A DNA stretch of 64,000 nucleotides from Roseiarcus sp963824475 (lineage in GTDB: Bacteria > Pseudomonadota > Alphaproteobacteria > Rhizobiales > Beijerinckiaceae). Under the pieces are notes generated by a model that was given only the letters and a program-made list of their open reading frames with translations, searched no databases and was not told the origin of the DNA. Positions 26,790 to 35,912 of this stretch are shown here, one piece after another. The first letter of the stretch is position 1, and the number at the start of each line of letters is the position of its first letter. Location of the stretch: NCBI GenBank assembly GCA_963824475.1, contig CAWGPR010000006.1, positions 372,001 through 436,000 of the forward strand, read 5' to 3'. The translations under genes and the position numbers were made by a program.

Positions 26790-26863
26790 ACTTCCCCCTC
26801 TCAACTTCGGCCGGCCCCTTGGGCCTCCATTCGACGAGCGAGGGAATAGATAGACGCCGCGCT

Positions 26864-27670
26864 TTAACCGACGTGGCGGTTCAGAAACGCTAAGGTTTTC
26901 TCGTTGAACTCGCTCACCCTTTCGTAGATCGGGGCGTGGGCGCACATCTCGAATATGGCGAGCTCGCTATTCTTGACGCCGCTCGTGAACGGCTCGACGA
27001 AGCGGGTCGAGGTCACGATATCGTGCTGGCCGAACGTGATTTGCGTCGGCGCTGTGATCCTGCCGAGCTGGCCAAGCGCATCGTGGGCGATGACGGCGTC
27101 CGACTGACGAAGGAAGGCGTCCACCGGCTGTTTTGGCCGACTGCGCACGAAGGCGGCGAGCTGGTCGATATATTCGGGCTTGGCGGCGTAGAGCTCCGGC
27201 GTGAAGCAGAAGGGAAAGATCCCCTGGATGATCATCTCCTGAACGCTGCCGAGCGCCTTGGCGATGATTTGCCAATCGCCGACGATAACCTTCAGAAACG
27301 GATCGCTCTTCGGCCAGCAGGAGTGCAGCGACAGCGTCTTGACCCGTTCGGGGTATTTGCTGGCGAGCCAGAGACCGATCGCGCCGCCGAGCGAGAGGCC
27401 GCTCACATGCGCCTTTTCGACCCCGATCGCCTGCATGAAAGCGGCGACGTCATCGGCGAACAATTGGGTCGAATAGGGTCCGTCCGGCTTGTCGGTCTCG
27501 CCCGCTCCGCGCGGATCAAGCGAAATGCAGGTGAAATGCTTGGCGTAGTCGGCGACCTGAAAGGCGTAACAAGCATTGTCGGCCGCGAGATAGGGGATGA
27601 GCACCAACGGCTCGCCCGATCCTTGGCTCTCATAGTTGATGGTGATGTCGTTGACCTTGACTTTCGGCAT
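26864..27670 (-). CDS. Alpha/beta-fold hydrolase
   Basis: 268 residues. Oxyanion region LVLIPYLAAD replaces the usual HG motif; the nucleophile elbow is VSGLSLGGAIGLWLASKYPER (Ser), DPRGAGETDKPDGPY is the acid loop region, and the C-terminal ITFGQHDIVTS and CAHAPIYERVSEFNEKTLAFL supply the Asp and His. Probably an esterase or lactonase (3-oxoadipate enol-lactonase-like) working in the cytosol. Substrate unknown. Confidence 0.8.
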   Translation of the reverse strand: MPKVKVNDITINYESQGSGEPLVLIPYLAADNACYAFQVADYAKHFTCISLDPRGAGETDKPDGPYSTQLFADDVAAFMQAIGVEKAHVSGLSLGGAIGLWLASKYPERVKTLSLHSCWPKSDPFLKVIVGDWQIIAKALGSVQEMIIQGIFPFCFTPELYAAKPEYIDQLAAFVRSRPKQPVDAFLRQSDAVIAHDALGQLGRITAPTQITFGQHDIVTSTRFVEPFTSGVKNSELAIFEMCAHAPIYERVSEFNEKTLAFLNRHVG

Positions 27671-27756
27671 GAGACCTCCCCGCGCAACACGCCCACGCCT
27701 CTTCTTCGCGAACGCGAAGGCGTTGGCGGAAGGCTAAGCTGAAGCCTCGGATAAGG

Positions 27757-28785
27757 TCAATGCGTCGCGCCGCCGGCCTTCGTCCAGGCCGACATGCCGC
27801 CCTCGATGTGTCGGGCGGCGGCCAGGCCCTGATCCTGGGCCGCCTGCACCGCCATCGCCGACCGCTCGCCGAACGCGCAGTAGAAGACGATCGTCTTGCC
27901 CGACCGCGCCAGCTCGTGAATGAGGCCGCCCTCGCCGATATTGTCTTGCAACTCGCCATACGGGGCGTGCAGCGAACCAGGAATCGCGCCGGTCCGCTCG
28001 CGTTCCGCTTTCTCCCGCAGGTCGATCAGCGTGACGTCCGGCCGCCCGACGAGCCCCTTCGCCTCTTCGGCCGAAAAGGCCCAGCCCCTGCGCGCCACAT
28101 CCTCCTGATGCAGTCCCTGATGGACGTTGGCGGGAACGGCGACGTCCATCATCTTCGGATTGGGTAGGTTGAGGCTTGCCATCAGCTTCGCGTACTCGTC
28201 GGCGTCGCGAACCTGAAGGCGCGGATTGAAGCGCTTTTCCTCGCCGATGGTGCTGACGGTGTCGCCTTTGTAATCGTGCGCGGGAAAGACCAGCGTCTCT
28301 TCGGGCAGCCGCATCAACCGCTGCAGGCTCTCGTATTGGGCGCGGGAATCGCCGTTCTGGAAGTCGGTGCGGCCAGTGCCGCGGATAAGCAGCGTGTCTC
28401 CGGTGAACACGCGGTCGCCGAAATGGAAGCTGTAGGAATCGTCGGTGTGGCCAGGAGTGTAGAGCACCTCGAGGCTCAAGCCCTCGACGCCGAGCCTATC
28501 GCCGTCGGCGATCCGCATCGACACCACGTCGACTTTGCTTTGCTCGCCCATCACGGTCACGCAGCGCGTGCGGTCGCGCAACGCGCCTAAGCCGGTGATA
28601 TGGTCGGCGTGCAAATGCGTGTCGACTGCTTTGACCAGCCTGAGATCGAGCTCCTCCATCAGCTTGAGGTAGCGGTCGACCTTTTCCAGCACCGGATCGA
28701 TGATGAGCGCTTCGCCGCCGCGCCGGCTGGCGAGAACGTAGCTATAGGTGCTCGAGACGCTGTCGAACAATTGCCGGAAGATCAT
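27757..28785 (-). CDS. MBL-fold persulfide dioxygenase fused to a rhodanese domain
   Basis: 342 residues. Residues 1-235 form an ETHE1-like metallo-beta-lactamase domain: THLHADHITGLGALR (56-70), GHTDDSYSFHFGDRVFTGDTLLIRGTGRTDFQNGD and FPAHDYKGDTVSTIGEEKRFNPRL, the persulfide dioxygenase signature. Residues 245-342 form a rhodanese domain with the active-site cysteine in FYCAFGERS. Together they oxidise glutathione persulfide and transfer sulfane sulfur, detoxifying sulfide. Same-strand neighbours are an alpha/beta hydrolase and an ABM protein. Confidence 0.9.
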   Translation of the reverse strand: MIFRQLFDSVSSTYSYVLASRRGGEALIIDPVLEKVDRYLKLMEELDLRLVKAVDTHLHADHITGLGALRDRTRCVTVMGEQSKVDVVSMRIADGDRLGVEGLSLEVLYTPGHTDDSYSFHFGDRVFTGDTLLIRGTGRTDFQNGDSRAQYESLQRLMRLPEETLVFPAHDYKGDTVSTIGEEKRFNPRLQVRDADEYAKLMASLNLPNPKMMDVAVPANVHQGLHQEDVARRGWAFSAEEAKGLVGRPDVTLIDLREKAERERTGAIPGSLHAPYGELQDNIGEGGLIHELARSGKTIVFYCAFGERSAMAVQAAQDQGLAAARHIEGGMSAWTKAGGATH

Positions 28786-28893
28786 CGGGGCCTCCCTTGG
28801 GATTCCGTGGGCTCGAACATTGCGCGTTTGCCGATCTGGTCGGCGCCCTCTGGTCCTGCGGTTCGCGACGGCTCCTCGCGTTCCGAAAGGGTG

Positions 28894-29199
28894 TCATGCC
28901 TCCTCAATGACCTCATAGTGCTGCACGCGCTCATCGAAATCGATCAGCGCGGCGACCGCTCCGGGTTCGACGACCGCCTTGCCGATCTCGCTTCCGGCAA
29001 AACTTTCGATCGCGCCGATCGTTCGCCAACGTGTGAGGACCAGGAATTCGATCCTGTCATCAAGGTGACGTTTGCTGAGTTGCGCGCCCAGGAATCCGGG
29101 GACACGCGCCAACTCCGGCAGCACTTTGGCGCGAAAGTGGGTCGGGTAGGCCTCAGCGTTCGATGAGCTTGCGCGTCCGCGCCATTCGCGAAGGATCAT
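28894..29199 (-). CDS. Antibiotic biosynthesis monooxygenase (ABM)-domain protein
   Basis: 101 residues with the ferredoxin-like ABM fold: REWRGRASSSNAEAYPTHFRAKVLPELARVPGFLGAQLSKR and EFLVLTRWRTIGAIESFAGSE. Such dimers are quinol or haem monooxygenases or ligand binders. Its ATG overlaps the stop of a 30-codon frame upstream (ATGA), so translation is probably coupled to that frame. Confidence 0.75.
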   Translation of the reverse strand: MILREWRGRASSSNAEAYPTHFRAKVLPELARVPGFLGAQLSKRHLDDRIEFLVLTRWRTIGAIESFAGSEIGKAVVEPGAVAALIDFDERVQHYEVIEEA

Positions 29200-29288
29200 C
29201 GGGAGGGCTCAGCGCGATAGGGCTCCGAGAGATTCGTCGCGTTGCTTTGCGGCAGCGTCAACGGGTCGAAGCCCGACTTGCCCGGCAT
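29196..29288 (-). CDS. 30-residue leader frame, possible relic of a cupin N-terminus
   Basis: ATG 29288 has a strong GGAGG 7 nt upstream. The product starts MPGKSGFDPLTLPQSNATN and contains EPYR; this resembles the N-terminus of small cupins (FDP..LP.sn.t.yPepfR) but the barrel is absent. It ends in TGA overlapping the ABM start. It may simply drive translation of the ABM gene. Confidence 0.4.
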   Translation of the reverse strand: MPGKSGFDPLTLPQSNATNLSEPYRAEPSR

Positions 29289-29496
29289 CGCGGAACCTCC
29301 CTCGGGCCGCCGTTTCAATTCAGCCGCAAATCCCAAGCCTAGAACGGCGCTGGCGAAAGGGGAAGCGGTCAGCGCGCGTCTTGACGCGGCGTCCGCCTTA
29401 AGGCTGAACCGCCGCACCCGCCGCCTCCGGCGCAAGGGCGTCGGACTGCGCGCCCAGTTTTTGCCTCGTGGCGGCCCGAATCGCCCTTATGAGCGT

Positions 29497-30156
29497 TCAG
29501 GCCGGCTGCTTGACGATGCGGATATAGGGCTTCGGCGCCCGCCAGCCGGCCGGGAACAGCGTCTTGGCGTCGTCGTCGCTGACCGAGCCCGAGATGATCA
29601 CGTCCTCGCCGTGCTTCCAGTTCACCGGCGTCGAGACCTTGTGCTTGGCGGTGAGCTGCAGCGAATCGATCACCCGCAGGATCTCGTCGAAGTTGCGGCC
29701 CGTGCTCATTGGATAGGCGAGCAGGAGCTTGATCTTCTTGTCGGGCCCGATGACATAGACCGTGCGCACGGTCTGGTTGGTCGCGGGCGTCCGGCCCTCG
29801 GAGGTTCCGGGCTCCTCGGCGGGCAGCATCTCGTAGAGTTTGGCGACCTTGAGGTCGTGGTCGGCGATGATCGGGTAGTTGACCTTCGCGCCTTGCGTCT
29901 CCTCGATATCGGCGAGCCAACGCGCATGGGACTCGGTTGGATCGACGCTCAAGCCGATGAGCTTGACGCCGCGCTTGGCGAACTCCGGCTCGATCTTGGC
30001 CATGTAGCCGAGCTCGGTGGTGCAGACCGGGGTGAAATCCTTGGGGTGGGAAAACAGGATCGCCCATTTGTCGCCGATCCACTGCTGGAAATCGATCGGC
30101 CCCTGGGTCGTCTGGGCGGTGAAGTTGGGCGCGGTGTCGTTGATGCGAAGAGCCAT
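29497..30156 (-). CDS. 1-Cys peroxiredoxin (Prx6 type)
   Basis: 219 residues. Peroxidatic Cys45 in HPKDFTPVCTTELG, Arg and Thr partners present, and the long C-terminal extension (MSTGRNFDEILRVIDSLQLTAKHKVSTPVNWKHGEDVIISGSVSDDDAK) that defines the Prx6 group. No resolving cysteine is seen. It reduces hydrogen and lipid peroxides in the cytosol. The upstream region (30157-30250) is AT-rich (GGATTATATATCTTG), a likely promoter. Confidence 0.92.
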   Translation of the reverse strand: MALRINDTAPNFTAQTTQGPIDFQQWIGDKWAILFSHPKDFTPVCTTELGYMAKIEPEFAKRGVKLIGLSVDPTESHARWLADIEETQGAKVNYPIIADHDLKVAKLYEMLPAEEPGTSEGRTPATNQTVRTVYVIGPDKKIKLLLAYPMSTGRNFDEILRVIDSLQLTAKHKVSTPVNWKHGEDVIISGSVSDDDAKTLFPAGWRAPKPYIRIVKQPA

Positions 30157-30349
30157 GGAGTCCTCCGTTGAGCGCTCGTTAAGTCCAGTAGGATTATATA
30201 TCTTGTCAATCTAAAAGCACAGCGCCCAGCCGGCGCGAATTCTGACGACGAAGGTGACGTGCCCTTTCGGCGCGCGACCGTTATGGCGCCCGAAGCGCAG
30301 GCGCAGGCGTCGGGGCTGCAGCGCGTTGGCCTTCTCTCCTGGACGATTT

Positions 30350-31567
30350 ATGATCGCTCCCATGACCGAGGCCGAGATCGCCAAGCTTGCAACCTGGCTC
30401 GCGAAAGCGGGGCTAGAGGGGCGGACAGAAACCGCTCTTGTCGAGGGCTTTTGCAGCCGCGCGATCGCGGGCGGACTGCCCCTCGCGCGCGCGATCCTGT
30501 TCATCGACACGCTGCATCCCATTCACGAGGGGCGGGCGTTTCGCTGGGAGCGCGACAAGCCGGAAGCGACGCTGACCGAATACGGCAGAACCGCCGAAGG
30601 GGAGGCGGCCGAACGCTGGCGCACGAACCCGTTCTTTCACATGCTGACAGTCGGGGACTCGATATTGCAGCGGCGCATCCCGGCCGAAGGGGAACTCGAG
30701 TTCCCAATGTTCGCCGAGATGCGCGAGGCCTCGATCACCGATTTCCTGGCGATCATCAACCGCTTCGCCGAAGACGGCGTGATCGGAGAGATGGATTGCG
30801 TCTATTCGGCGTGGATGACCGATCGGGCAGAAGGCTTCACTGATGACGAGATCGGGGCGCTGAAGCGCCTTACCCCCTTCCTCGGACTCGCGATTAAGGC
30901 GGCGTCGCTCGCTCGCATCGCCGAGACGCTGGTCGAGACCTATCTCGGACGCGACGCCGGCCGGCGGGTGCTGAGGGGCCGCATCGAACGCGGCGTGACG
31001 GACCGGATCAAGACGGTGCTGTGGTTCAGCGATTTGCGCAACTATACCCGCATCGCCGACACATCGCCGCCGGAGGAGATCATTCCGCTGCTCAACGACT
31101 ATGCCGAGGCCATCGTCTCGTCGATCCACGAGCACTCCGGCGACGTCTTGAAGTTGATCGGCGACGGCGTGCTCGCCATTTTCCCGGCCGAGGAACGAAA
31201 CCGCGCCTGCGCCGCGGCGCTCGCCGCCGCCGGGGCGGCGCATGAGGCGGTGGCGGCCTTGAACGCGCGCCGGTTCGAGAAGGGCCTGCCGGCGACCGAG
31301 ATGTATCTCGGGCTTCATATCGGCGAGGTTTTCTACGGCAACATCGGCAGCAAGGAGCGCCTCGATTTCACCGTCGTCGGACCGGCGGTCAATGAAGTGA
31401 GCCGCATCGCGGCGATGTGCCGGTCGGTGGACCAGCCGATCCTCGTCTCGGCGGCGTTCGCGGAATCCTGTGCCGAGCAGCAACGCGCGTTCGCTTCGGT
31501 CGGACGCTTTGCGCTGCGCGGCGTCGGCAAGCCGCAGGAATTGTTCACGCTCGATTTTTTCGCTTGA
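30350..31567 (+). CDS. Class III adenylate/guanylate cyclase
   Basis: 405 residues from ATG 30350 (ATG 30362 possible). The N-terminal 200 residues are an uncharacterised sensory region; the C-terminal catalytic domain has the first metal Asp in LWFSDLRNYTRIADT, the second in LIGDGVLAIFPAEE, and the substrate/transition-state region VGPAVNEVSRIAAMC. RFALRGVGKPQELFTLDF closes the domain. Makes a cyclic nucleotide, probably cAMP. Soluble: no membrane segment. Such single-domain cyclases are common in alphaproteobacteria. Confidence 0.88.
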   Translation: MIAPMTEAEIAKLATWLAKAGLEGRTETALVEGFCSRAIAGGLPLARAILFIDTLHPIHEGRAFRWERDKPEATLTEYGRTAEGEAAERWRTNPFFHMLTVGDSILQRRIPAEGELEFPMFAEMREASITDFLAIINRFAEDGVIGEMDCVYSAWMTDRAEGFTDDEIGALKRLTPFLGLAIKAASLARIAETLVETYLGRDAGRRVLRGRIERGVTDRIKTVLWFSDLRNYTRIADTSPPEEIIPLLNDYAEAIVSSIHEHSGDVLKLIGDGVLAIFPAEERNRACAAALAAAGAAHEAVAALNARRFEKGLPATEMYLGLHIGEVFYGNIGSKERLDFTVVGPAVNEVSRIAAMCRSVDQPILVSAAFAESCAEQQRAFASVGRFALRGVGKPQELFTLDFFA

Positions 31568-31640
31568 GAGGGCGGCAATCCGAGTCCGATTTGGGTTTTT
31601 AGGGATGCGCCCCGGCGGACTGTCTGATACCAGCGCGAAA

Positions 31641-32402
31641 ATGAATCGCCTCTCGCCGCCCGCGGTCCTTAAGGTCGAACGCCTCGAAAAGTCGTTCGGC
31701 GACGTGCGGGCCGTGGACGGGATCAGCTTTCACGTCGCGCCCGGCGAGATCGTCGGGCTGGTCGGGCCGAACGGCGCCGGCAAGACGACGACGATCAACA
31801 TGATCTTAGGGGTTCTCGAGCCGGGCGCGGGGAGGATCGAGATCGAAGGCGTCGACCTCGCTGTCGACCGCAGCAGAGCCCTGTCCAGCACCAACTTCGC
31901 CGCCGTTTATGCGCCCCTTCCCGGCAATCTCACTGTTGAGCAGAACCTGCGCGTGTTCGGAATGCTCTATGCCGTCCAAGATCTCTCAGCACGAATCGAG
32001 AAGCTGCTCGCGGTCTACGATCTCGTCCGTTACCGCCGGACAAAGGCCGGCGTTCTGTCCTCGGGCGAGCAGACGCGTCTTAGTCTCGCGAAGGCGATGC
32101 TCAATCGCCCGCGACTGCTTCTGCTCGACGAGCCGACCGCCTCCATCGACCCCTCGAATGCGCGCGATATTCGCGCCGGCATCGCCAAATTCGTCGACAA
32201 TGGACTCTGCGGAGTGTTGTGGACGAGCCACAACATGTACGAGGTCCAGGCGGTTTGTGACCGCGTGCTGTTCCTGTCGCATGGGCGGATCGTTCTCGAG
32301 GGCGATCCGAAGACGCTGCCCACGGAACACGGCGCCGCGAGCCTCGATGATTTGTTCGTCAACGTCGCGCAAGAGGCGCTGCACGACGGGAGCAGACGAT
32401 GA
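31641..32402 (+). CDS. ABC-2 type exporter ATP-binding protein
   Basis: 253 residues from ATG 31641 (ATG 31605 possible). Walker A GPNGAGKTTTI, signature LSSGEQTRLSLAKA, Walker B LLLLDEPTASIDP and H-loop TSHNMYEV. The D-loop and signature fit exporters of the drug, polysaccharide or antibiotic type. Its stop overlaps the permease start by the ATGA tetranucleotide, so the pair works together. Confidence 0.88.
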   Translation: MNRLSPPAVLKVERLEKSFGDVRAVDGISFHVAPGEIVGLVGPNGAGKTTTINMILGVLEPGAGRIEIEGVDLAVDRSRALSSTNFAAVYAPLPGNLTVEQNLRVFGMLYAVQDLSARIEKLLAVYDLVRYRRTKAGVLSSGEQTRLSLAKAMLNRPRLLLLDEPTASIDPSNARDIRAGIAKFVDNGLCGVLWTSHNMYEVQAVCDRVLFLSHGRIVLEGDPKTLPTEHGAASLDDLFVNVAQEALHDGSRR

Positions 32403-33202
32403 ACCCCTCGCGCATTGGCGCCGTCGTGTTGCGGATGTTCTATCTCTATCGCGGCAGCCCGCAGCGCGTCTTTCCCATTTTCATCTTTGTGGCGGTCGAT
32501 ATCCTCGTCTGGGGTTTCCTGACCCGCTACCTCAATTCCGTCTCCCACGCCGACTTCAATTTCGTGCCCGCGCTGCTCGGCGCGGTGCTGTTGTGGGATT
32601 TTTTGACCCGCGTGATGCAGCAGATCACGATGGCGTTGTTCGAGGATGTCTGGACGCGCAATTTCCTCAATTTCTTCGCCACGCCGCTGCGTACGTCGGA
32701 ATATCTGACCGGGCTCTTGATCGTCGCGGTGATGACCAGCGGATTGAGCCTCGTCGCCATGCTTATCCTTGCGCAGCTGGCGTTCGGCCTGTCCTTTTTC
32801 GCCTATGGGATTGCGCTGGCTCCGTTCCTGATGGTGCTGTTTCTCACCGGCATCGCGCTTGGCGTCGCCGCATCGGCCTTGGTGCTGAGGCTCGGGCCCG
32901 CCTCCGAGTGGCTCGTCTGGCCGATCCCGATGCTGATCTCGCCGTTCGCGGGCGTGTTCTATCCCGTGACGATCTTGCCCGGATGGATGCAGGCGGTCGC
33001 GCTGATCCTCCCCCCGTCCTATGTGTTTGAAGGCATGCGGTCGGTCGTCGCCGGACAGGGTGTCCCCTGGGATCGCCTCGTGATCGGCGGCTCGCTCGCG
33101 CTCGTCTACCTTGTCCTCGCCTGCATGTTCTTCTTCGCCGTCTATCGCTCGGTGATCCGCACCGGCCTCATCGCCCGCTACAGCGCCGAGACGGTGACCT
33201 GA
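32399..33202 (+). CDS. ABC-2 type exporter permease
   Basis: 267 residues, six predicted hydrophobic segments (IFVAVDILVWGFLTRYL, LLIVAVMTSGLSLVAMLIL, LMVLFLTGIALGVAASALVL, LISPFAGVFYPVTILP and the last near residue 240). Matches the ABC-2 membrane family that partners the preceding ATPase. Cargo unknown. A short hairpin follows (ACGGGC-TTCAG-GCCCGT at 33208-33224) without a T-run. Confidence 0.85.
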   Translation: MNPSRIGAVVLRMFYLYRGSPQRVFPIFIFVAVDILVWGFLTRYLNSVSHADFNFVPALLGAVLLWDFLTRVMQQITMALFEDVWTRNFLNFFATPLRTSEYLTGLLIVAVMTSGLSLVAMLILAQLAFGLSFFAYGIALAPFLMVLFLTGIALGVAASALVLRLGPASEWLVWPIPMLISPFAGVFYPVTILPGWMQAVALILPPSYVFEGMRSVVAGQGVPWDRLVIGGSLALVYLVLACMFFFAVYRSVIRTGLIARYSAETVT

Positions 33203-33372
33203 ACGGGCTTCAGGCCCGTGGAAATTGTACGCGCGGACGCGGTGTGCGGTTTTGCGTGCGACTCAATCTTTTCAGGCGCTTAACCTCATTTTTCTGCAAC
33301 TCGAAACGACTGAGGCCATGGTTAATACATATGATAAATGTATTAATGACTGACTTGATCAATCGCCGAAGG

Positions 33373-33765
33373 CCGCCAGGTGTCGGGCCCTTTTCGGGCC
33401 AGGCTTTCCACTTCAACGTCGCCGCCCCGGAGAAGATCGAATACGCAATCAATCGGTACAATTTCGAGATTCGCCGGCACTGGAAGATTCTCGACGACCG
33501 GCTGGCCGGGCGGCGTTACATGCTCGGCGACGTCTATACGATTGTCGACATGTCGGTCTGGGGTTGGAGCGGCGGGGCCGCTCATGTCTTGGGCGCGGAG
33601 ACTTGGTCAAAGATGGCCAATGTGAAGCGGCTCGTCGACGAGATCAATGCGCGCCCGGCCGTGGCTCGCGTCAACAAACTGAAGGAAAGGCACGCCTTCA
33701 AGCAGGAGTTCGACGAGGAGGCGCGCCAGCATCTGTTTCCGCACCTGACACAGAAGGCGAGCTAA
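33373..33765 (+). pseudogene. Glutathione S-transferase C-terminal domain, N-terminus lost
   Basis: 131 codons read PPGVGPFSGQAFHF, RYNFEIRRHWKILDDRLAG and YMLGDVYTIVDMSVWGW, the all-helical C-terminal domain of YghU/YfcG-like GSTs. The thioredoxin-fold domain that binds glutathione is absent. The same frame continues upstream to 33244, but that part is AT-rich and unrelated, so the gene appears truncated by insertion or deletion. Unlikely to be a working enzyme. Confidence 0.7.
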
Positions 33766-33787
33766 CCAGCGCTTGGATCTCGAAGCG

Positions 33788-34477
33788 CTAGACGGCCTTG
33801 CCGATCATGGCGCCGATGCCCGCCGTCACCGCCATGGCCAGCGCGCCCCAGAAGCCAACCCTGAGCGCTGGCCTTAGCATCGGCGCGCCGCCCGCCCAGG
33901 CGCCAAGCGCGCCGAGCGCAACCAGAAAAACCAGCGCGGCGGCGGGTACGGCCGCGACGACCGCGTCCCGCGGGGCGAGAAACGCCGCGAGCGTCGGCAT
34001 GGCGGCGCCGGTCGAGAAGGCGAGAGCGGAAGCGACGGCGGCCTGGATCGGCTTCGCCCCCGCGCCTTCCGCGAAGCCGAGTTCGTCGCGCGCATGGGCG
34101 GCGAGCGCGTCCTTCCTCATGAGCTGCCTGGCCACCCGCTTTGCGAGCTTCGGCCCAAGGCCCCGCTCCTCGTAGATGTGGGCGAGCTCGAGCTTCTCCT
34201 CGCTCGGCTGCTCGGCGAGCGCGCGCTGCTCGCGCTTAAGATCGGCTGCTTCCGAGTCCGCCTGCGAGCTGACGGAGACATACTCGCCCGCCGCCATCGC
34301 CATCGCGCCCGCCGCCCAGCCCGCGACCGCGGCGGTGAGAATGTCGCCTCGCGTTCCGGCTGCGGAGGCGACCCCGACGATGAGGCTCGCGGTCGAAATG
34401 ATCCCGTCGTTGGCGCCGAGCACCGCCGCTCTCAGCCAGGCGGACCGGTTAACGTAGTGCGATTCCGGTCCCGGCAT
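33788..34477 (-). CDS. VIT1/CCC1-family iron/manganese transporter
   Basis: 229 residues. Starts HYVNRSAWLRAAVLGANDGIISTASLIVGVASA (TM1 with conserved N-D-G), then GWAAGAMAMAAGEYVSVSSQADSEAADLKRE, the cytosolic metal-binding helical hairpin and three more membrane helices at the C-terminus. Members move Fe2+ or Mn2+ out of the cytosol. Gene is the last ordinary GC-rich gene before the AT-rich island. Confidence 0.9.
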   Translation of the reverse strand: MPGPESHYVNRSAWLRAAVLGANDGIISTASLIVGVASAAGTRGDILTAAVAGWAAGAMAMAAGEYVSVSSQADSEAADLKREQRALAEQPSEEKLELAHIYEERGLGPKLAKRVARQLMRKDALAAHARDELGFAEGAGAKPIQAAVASALAFSTGAAMPTLAAFLAPRDAVVAAVPAAALVFLVALGALGAWAGGAPMLRPALRVGFWGALAMAVTAGIGAMIGKAV

Positions 34478-34602
34478 TGCCCCGCCGCCGCTGAATATCT
34501 CGCCCGTTCACCTTACCACGGCATTGCGACGGCGGGCCAAGATGAGCGCTCAGCGCGACCGTGAGTTTCCTTATCGGCAGCCGGGCGATAGATCATCCCC
34601 AA

Positions 34603-34636
34603 AAAAGCTGCTTGACACTTCCCAAAAGCTGTTTGA
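34603..34636. repeat. Two 13-bp direct repeats upstream of the AT-rich island operon
   Basis: AAAAGCTGCTTGA (34603-34615) and AAAAGCTGTTTGA (34624-34636) differ by one base and are 21 bp apart, two helical turns. They lie about 140 bp before the first island gene. They look like an operator for a regulator, perhaps the small protein encoded next. The rest of 34478-34774 shows no gene. Confidence 0.5.
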
Positions 34637-34976
34637 AGTGCTTGCATGTACGCAACTGAAGGGGGAATACTAGTGTTCGATTCCGCCGTACCGTCGGCGC
34701 TTCGATTGGCAAAAACGGTGACTGAAATCATACTGGCTCATATACAGAACGATTAAGCATTATTGGGGCGTGAGATGGTGGCAACCGCGGTTCCTCGGCA
34801 ATACGAAATAGCAAGAGCTGCTGCCTCTGGGGTATTCTCGACTAAAACAAAACTTGCTGCCGAGCTTCATAAACGAACCAGAGCGATGATCTCTCAAGAT
34901 CAAAGCTCAGCTTTTCAACGCATCCTGAACGATAAACGAATTCCGCTGCGAGTTGAAACAATAGTTTCATATATAA

Positions 34977-35912
34977 GAGTTTGTCCGGAAACATCATGTG
35001 GGATTGCATAGTTTTCGCAGCATGAGGCGGATGGAGGCGAGGCGGAGGAACGCGAGCGCCTTGCGGTTGAGGCATTCCCAGTCCTTGGCCAACCGTCGGC
35101 AGCGGCCGAGCCAAGCAAAGGTGCGTTCGCCGATCCAGCGCTTCGGCAGGACGACGAAGGCCTTGGCCTGATCCGACCGCTTGACGATCTCGACCTTCAC
35201 GCGCGCCAGAGTTCGTCCGATGGCGGCCTGAAATTGCGGCCCTCGATAGCCGCCGTCGGCAAAGAGCCTGGTCAGGAACGGAAAGGCGCCGAACAAGGTC
35301 GCCATCAGCGTCGCGCCGCCGTCGCGGTCCTGGATGTCGGCGGCGTGGACGGTCGCATGCATCAACAGGCCCTGCGTATCGACGAGGATATGGCGCTTTT
35401 TGCCCATGATCTTCTTGCCCGCGTCGTAACCCGCCGGATCGATGCAGGTCCCCCTTTTTCCGCGCTCTTGACGCTCTGGCTGTCAATGATCGCGGCGGTC
35501 GGGCTCGCCTCGCGAGCGGCGGCTTCGCGACACTTCACGTAGAGCGCGTCGTGGATGCGATCGAGCGTGCCGTCCCAATTCCAGCGATCGAAGTAATCGT
35601 AAAGCGTCGAACGCGGCGGCAGGTCCTTCGGGACGGCGCGCCATTGGCAGCCAGTGCTGAGGACGTACATCAGGCCGTTGACGACCTCGCGCTCATGGAC
35701 ATGACGTCGGTTGCCGCCGCGCTTGGCCGGCGGAATGAGCGGCTCGACATGCGCCCATTCCGCGTCGGTCAAATCGCTGGGATAGCGCAGTCCATCGCGG
35801 TCGTAGCGAGTGCGATTTTCGTTGGTCCACATCGGCGACCTCCCACGTGATTCGGGCCGCTTCCTTGAATCATAAGCGATTCCAACGATTCGTTAAGTTC
35901 CCGGACGGGCTC
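34977..35912. mobile_element. IS5-family insertion sequence (second, distinct copy), 936 bp
   Basis: Terminal repeats GAGTTTGTCCGGAAAC at 34977 and the inverse of GAGCCCGTCCGGGAAC ending at 35912 (four mismatches). TAA is duplicated on both sides (34974-34976, 35913-35915). The transposase differs clearly from the element at 3.2 kb, so these are two separate IS types of the same group. It disrupts the first gene of the AT-rich island. Confidence 0.9.
34994..35832 (-). CDS. IS5-family transposase, two frames joined by -1 frameshift
   Basis: Frame A starts at ATG 35832 (MWTNENRTRYDRDGLRYPSD) with the first catalytic Asp in IIDSQSVKSAEKGG; frame B holds GYDAGKKIMGKKRHILVDT, the second Asp in FADGGYRGPQ and Glu in WIGERTFAWLGRCRR. 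The overlap contains A5G5 (minus strand 35459-35450), where a -1 slip joins the frames into about 279 residues. The same arrangement as in the first IS supports programmed frameshifting. Confidence 0.87.

Noticed and set aside
33244..33372. N-terminal part of the frame leading into the GST remnant
   Set aside because: AT-rich, no GST or thioredoxin pattern; accidental open frame.
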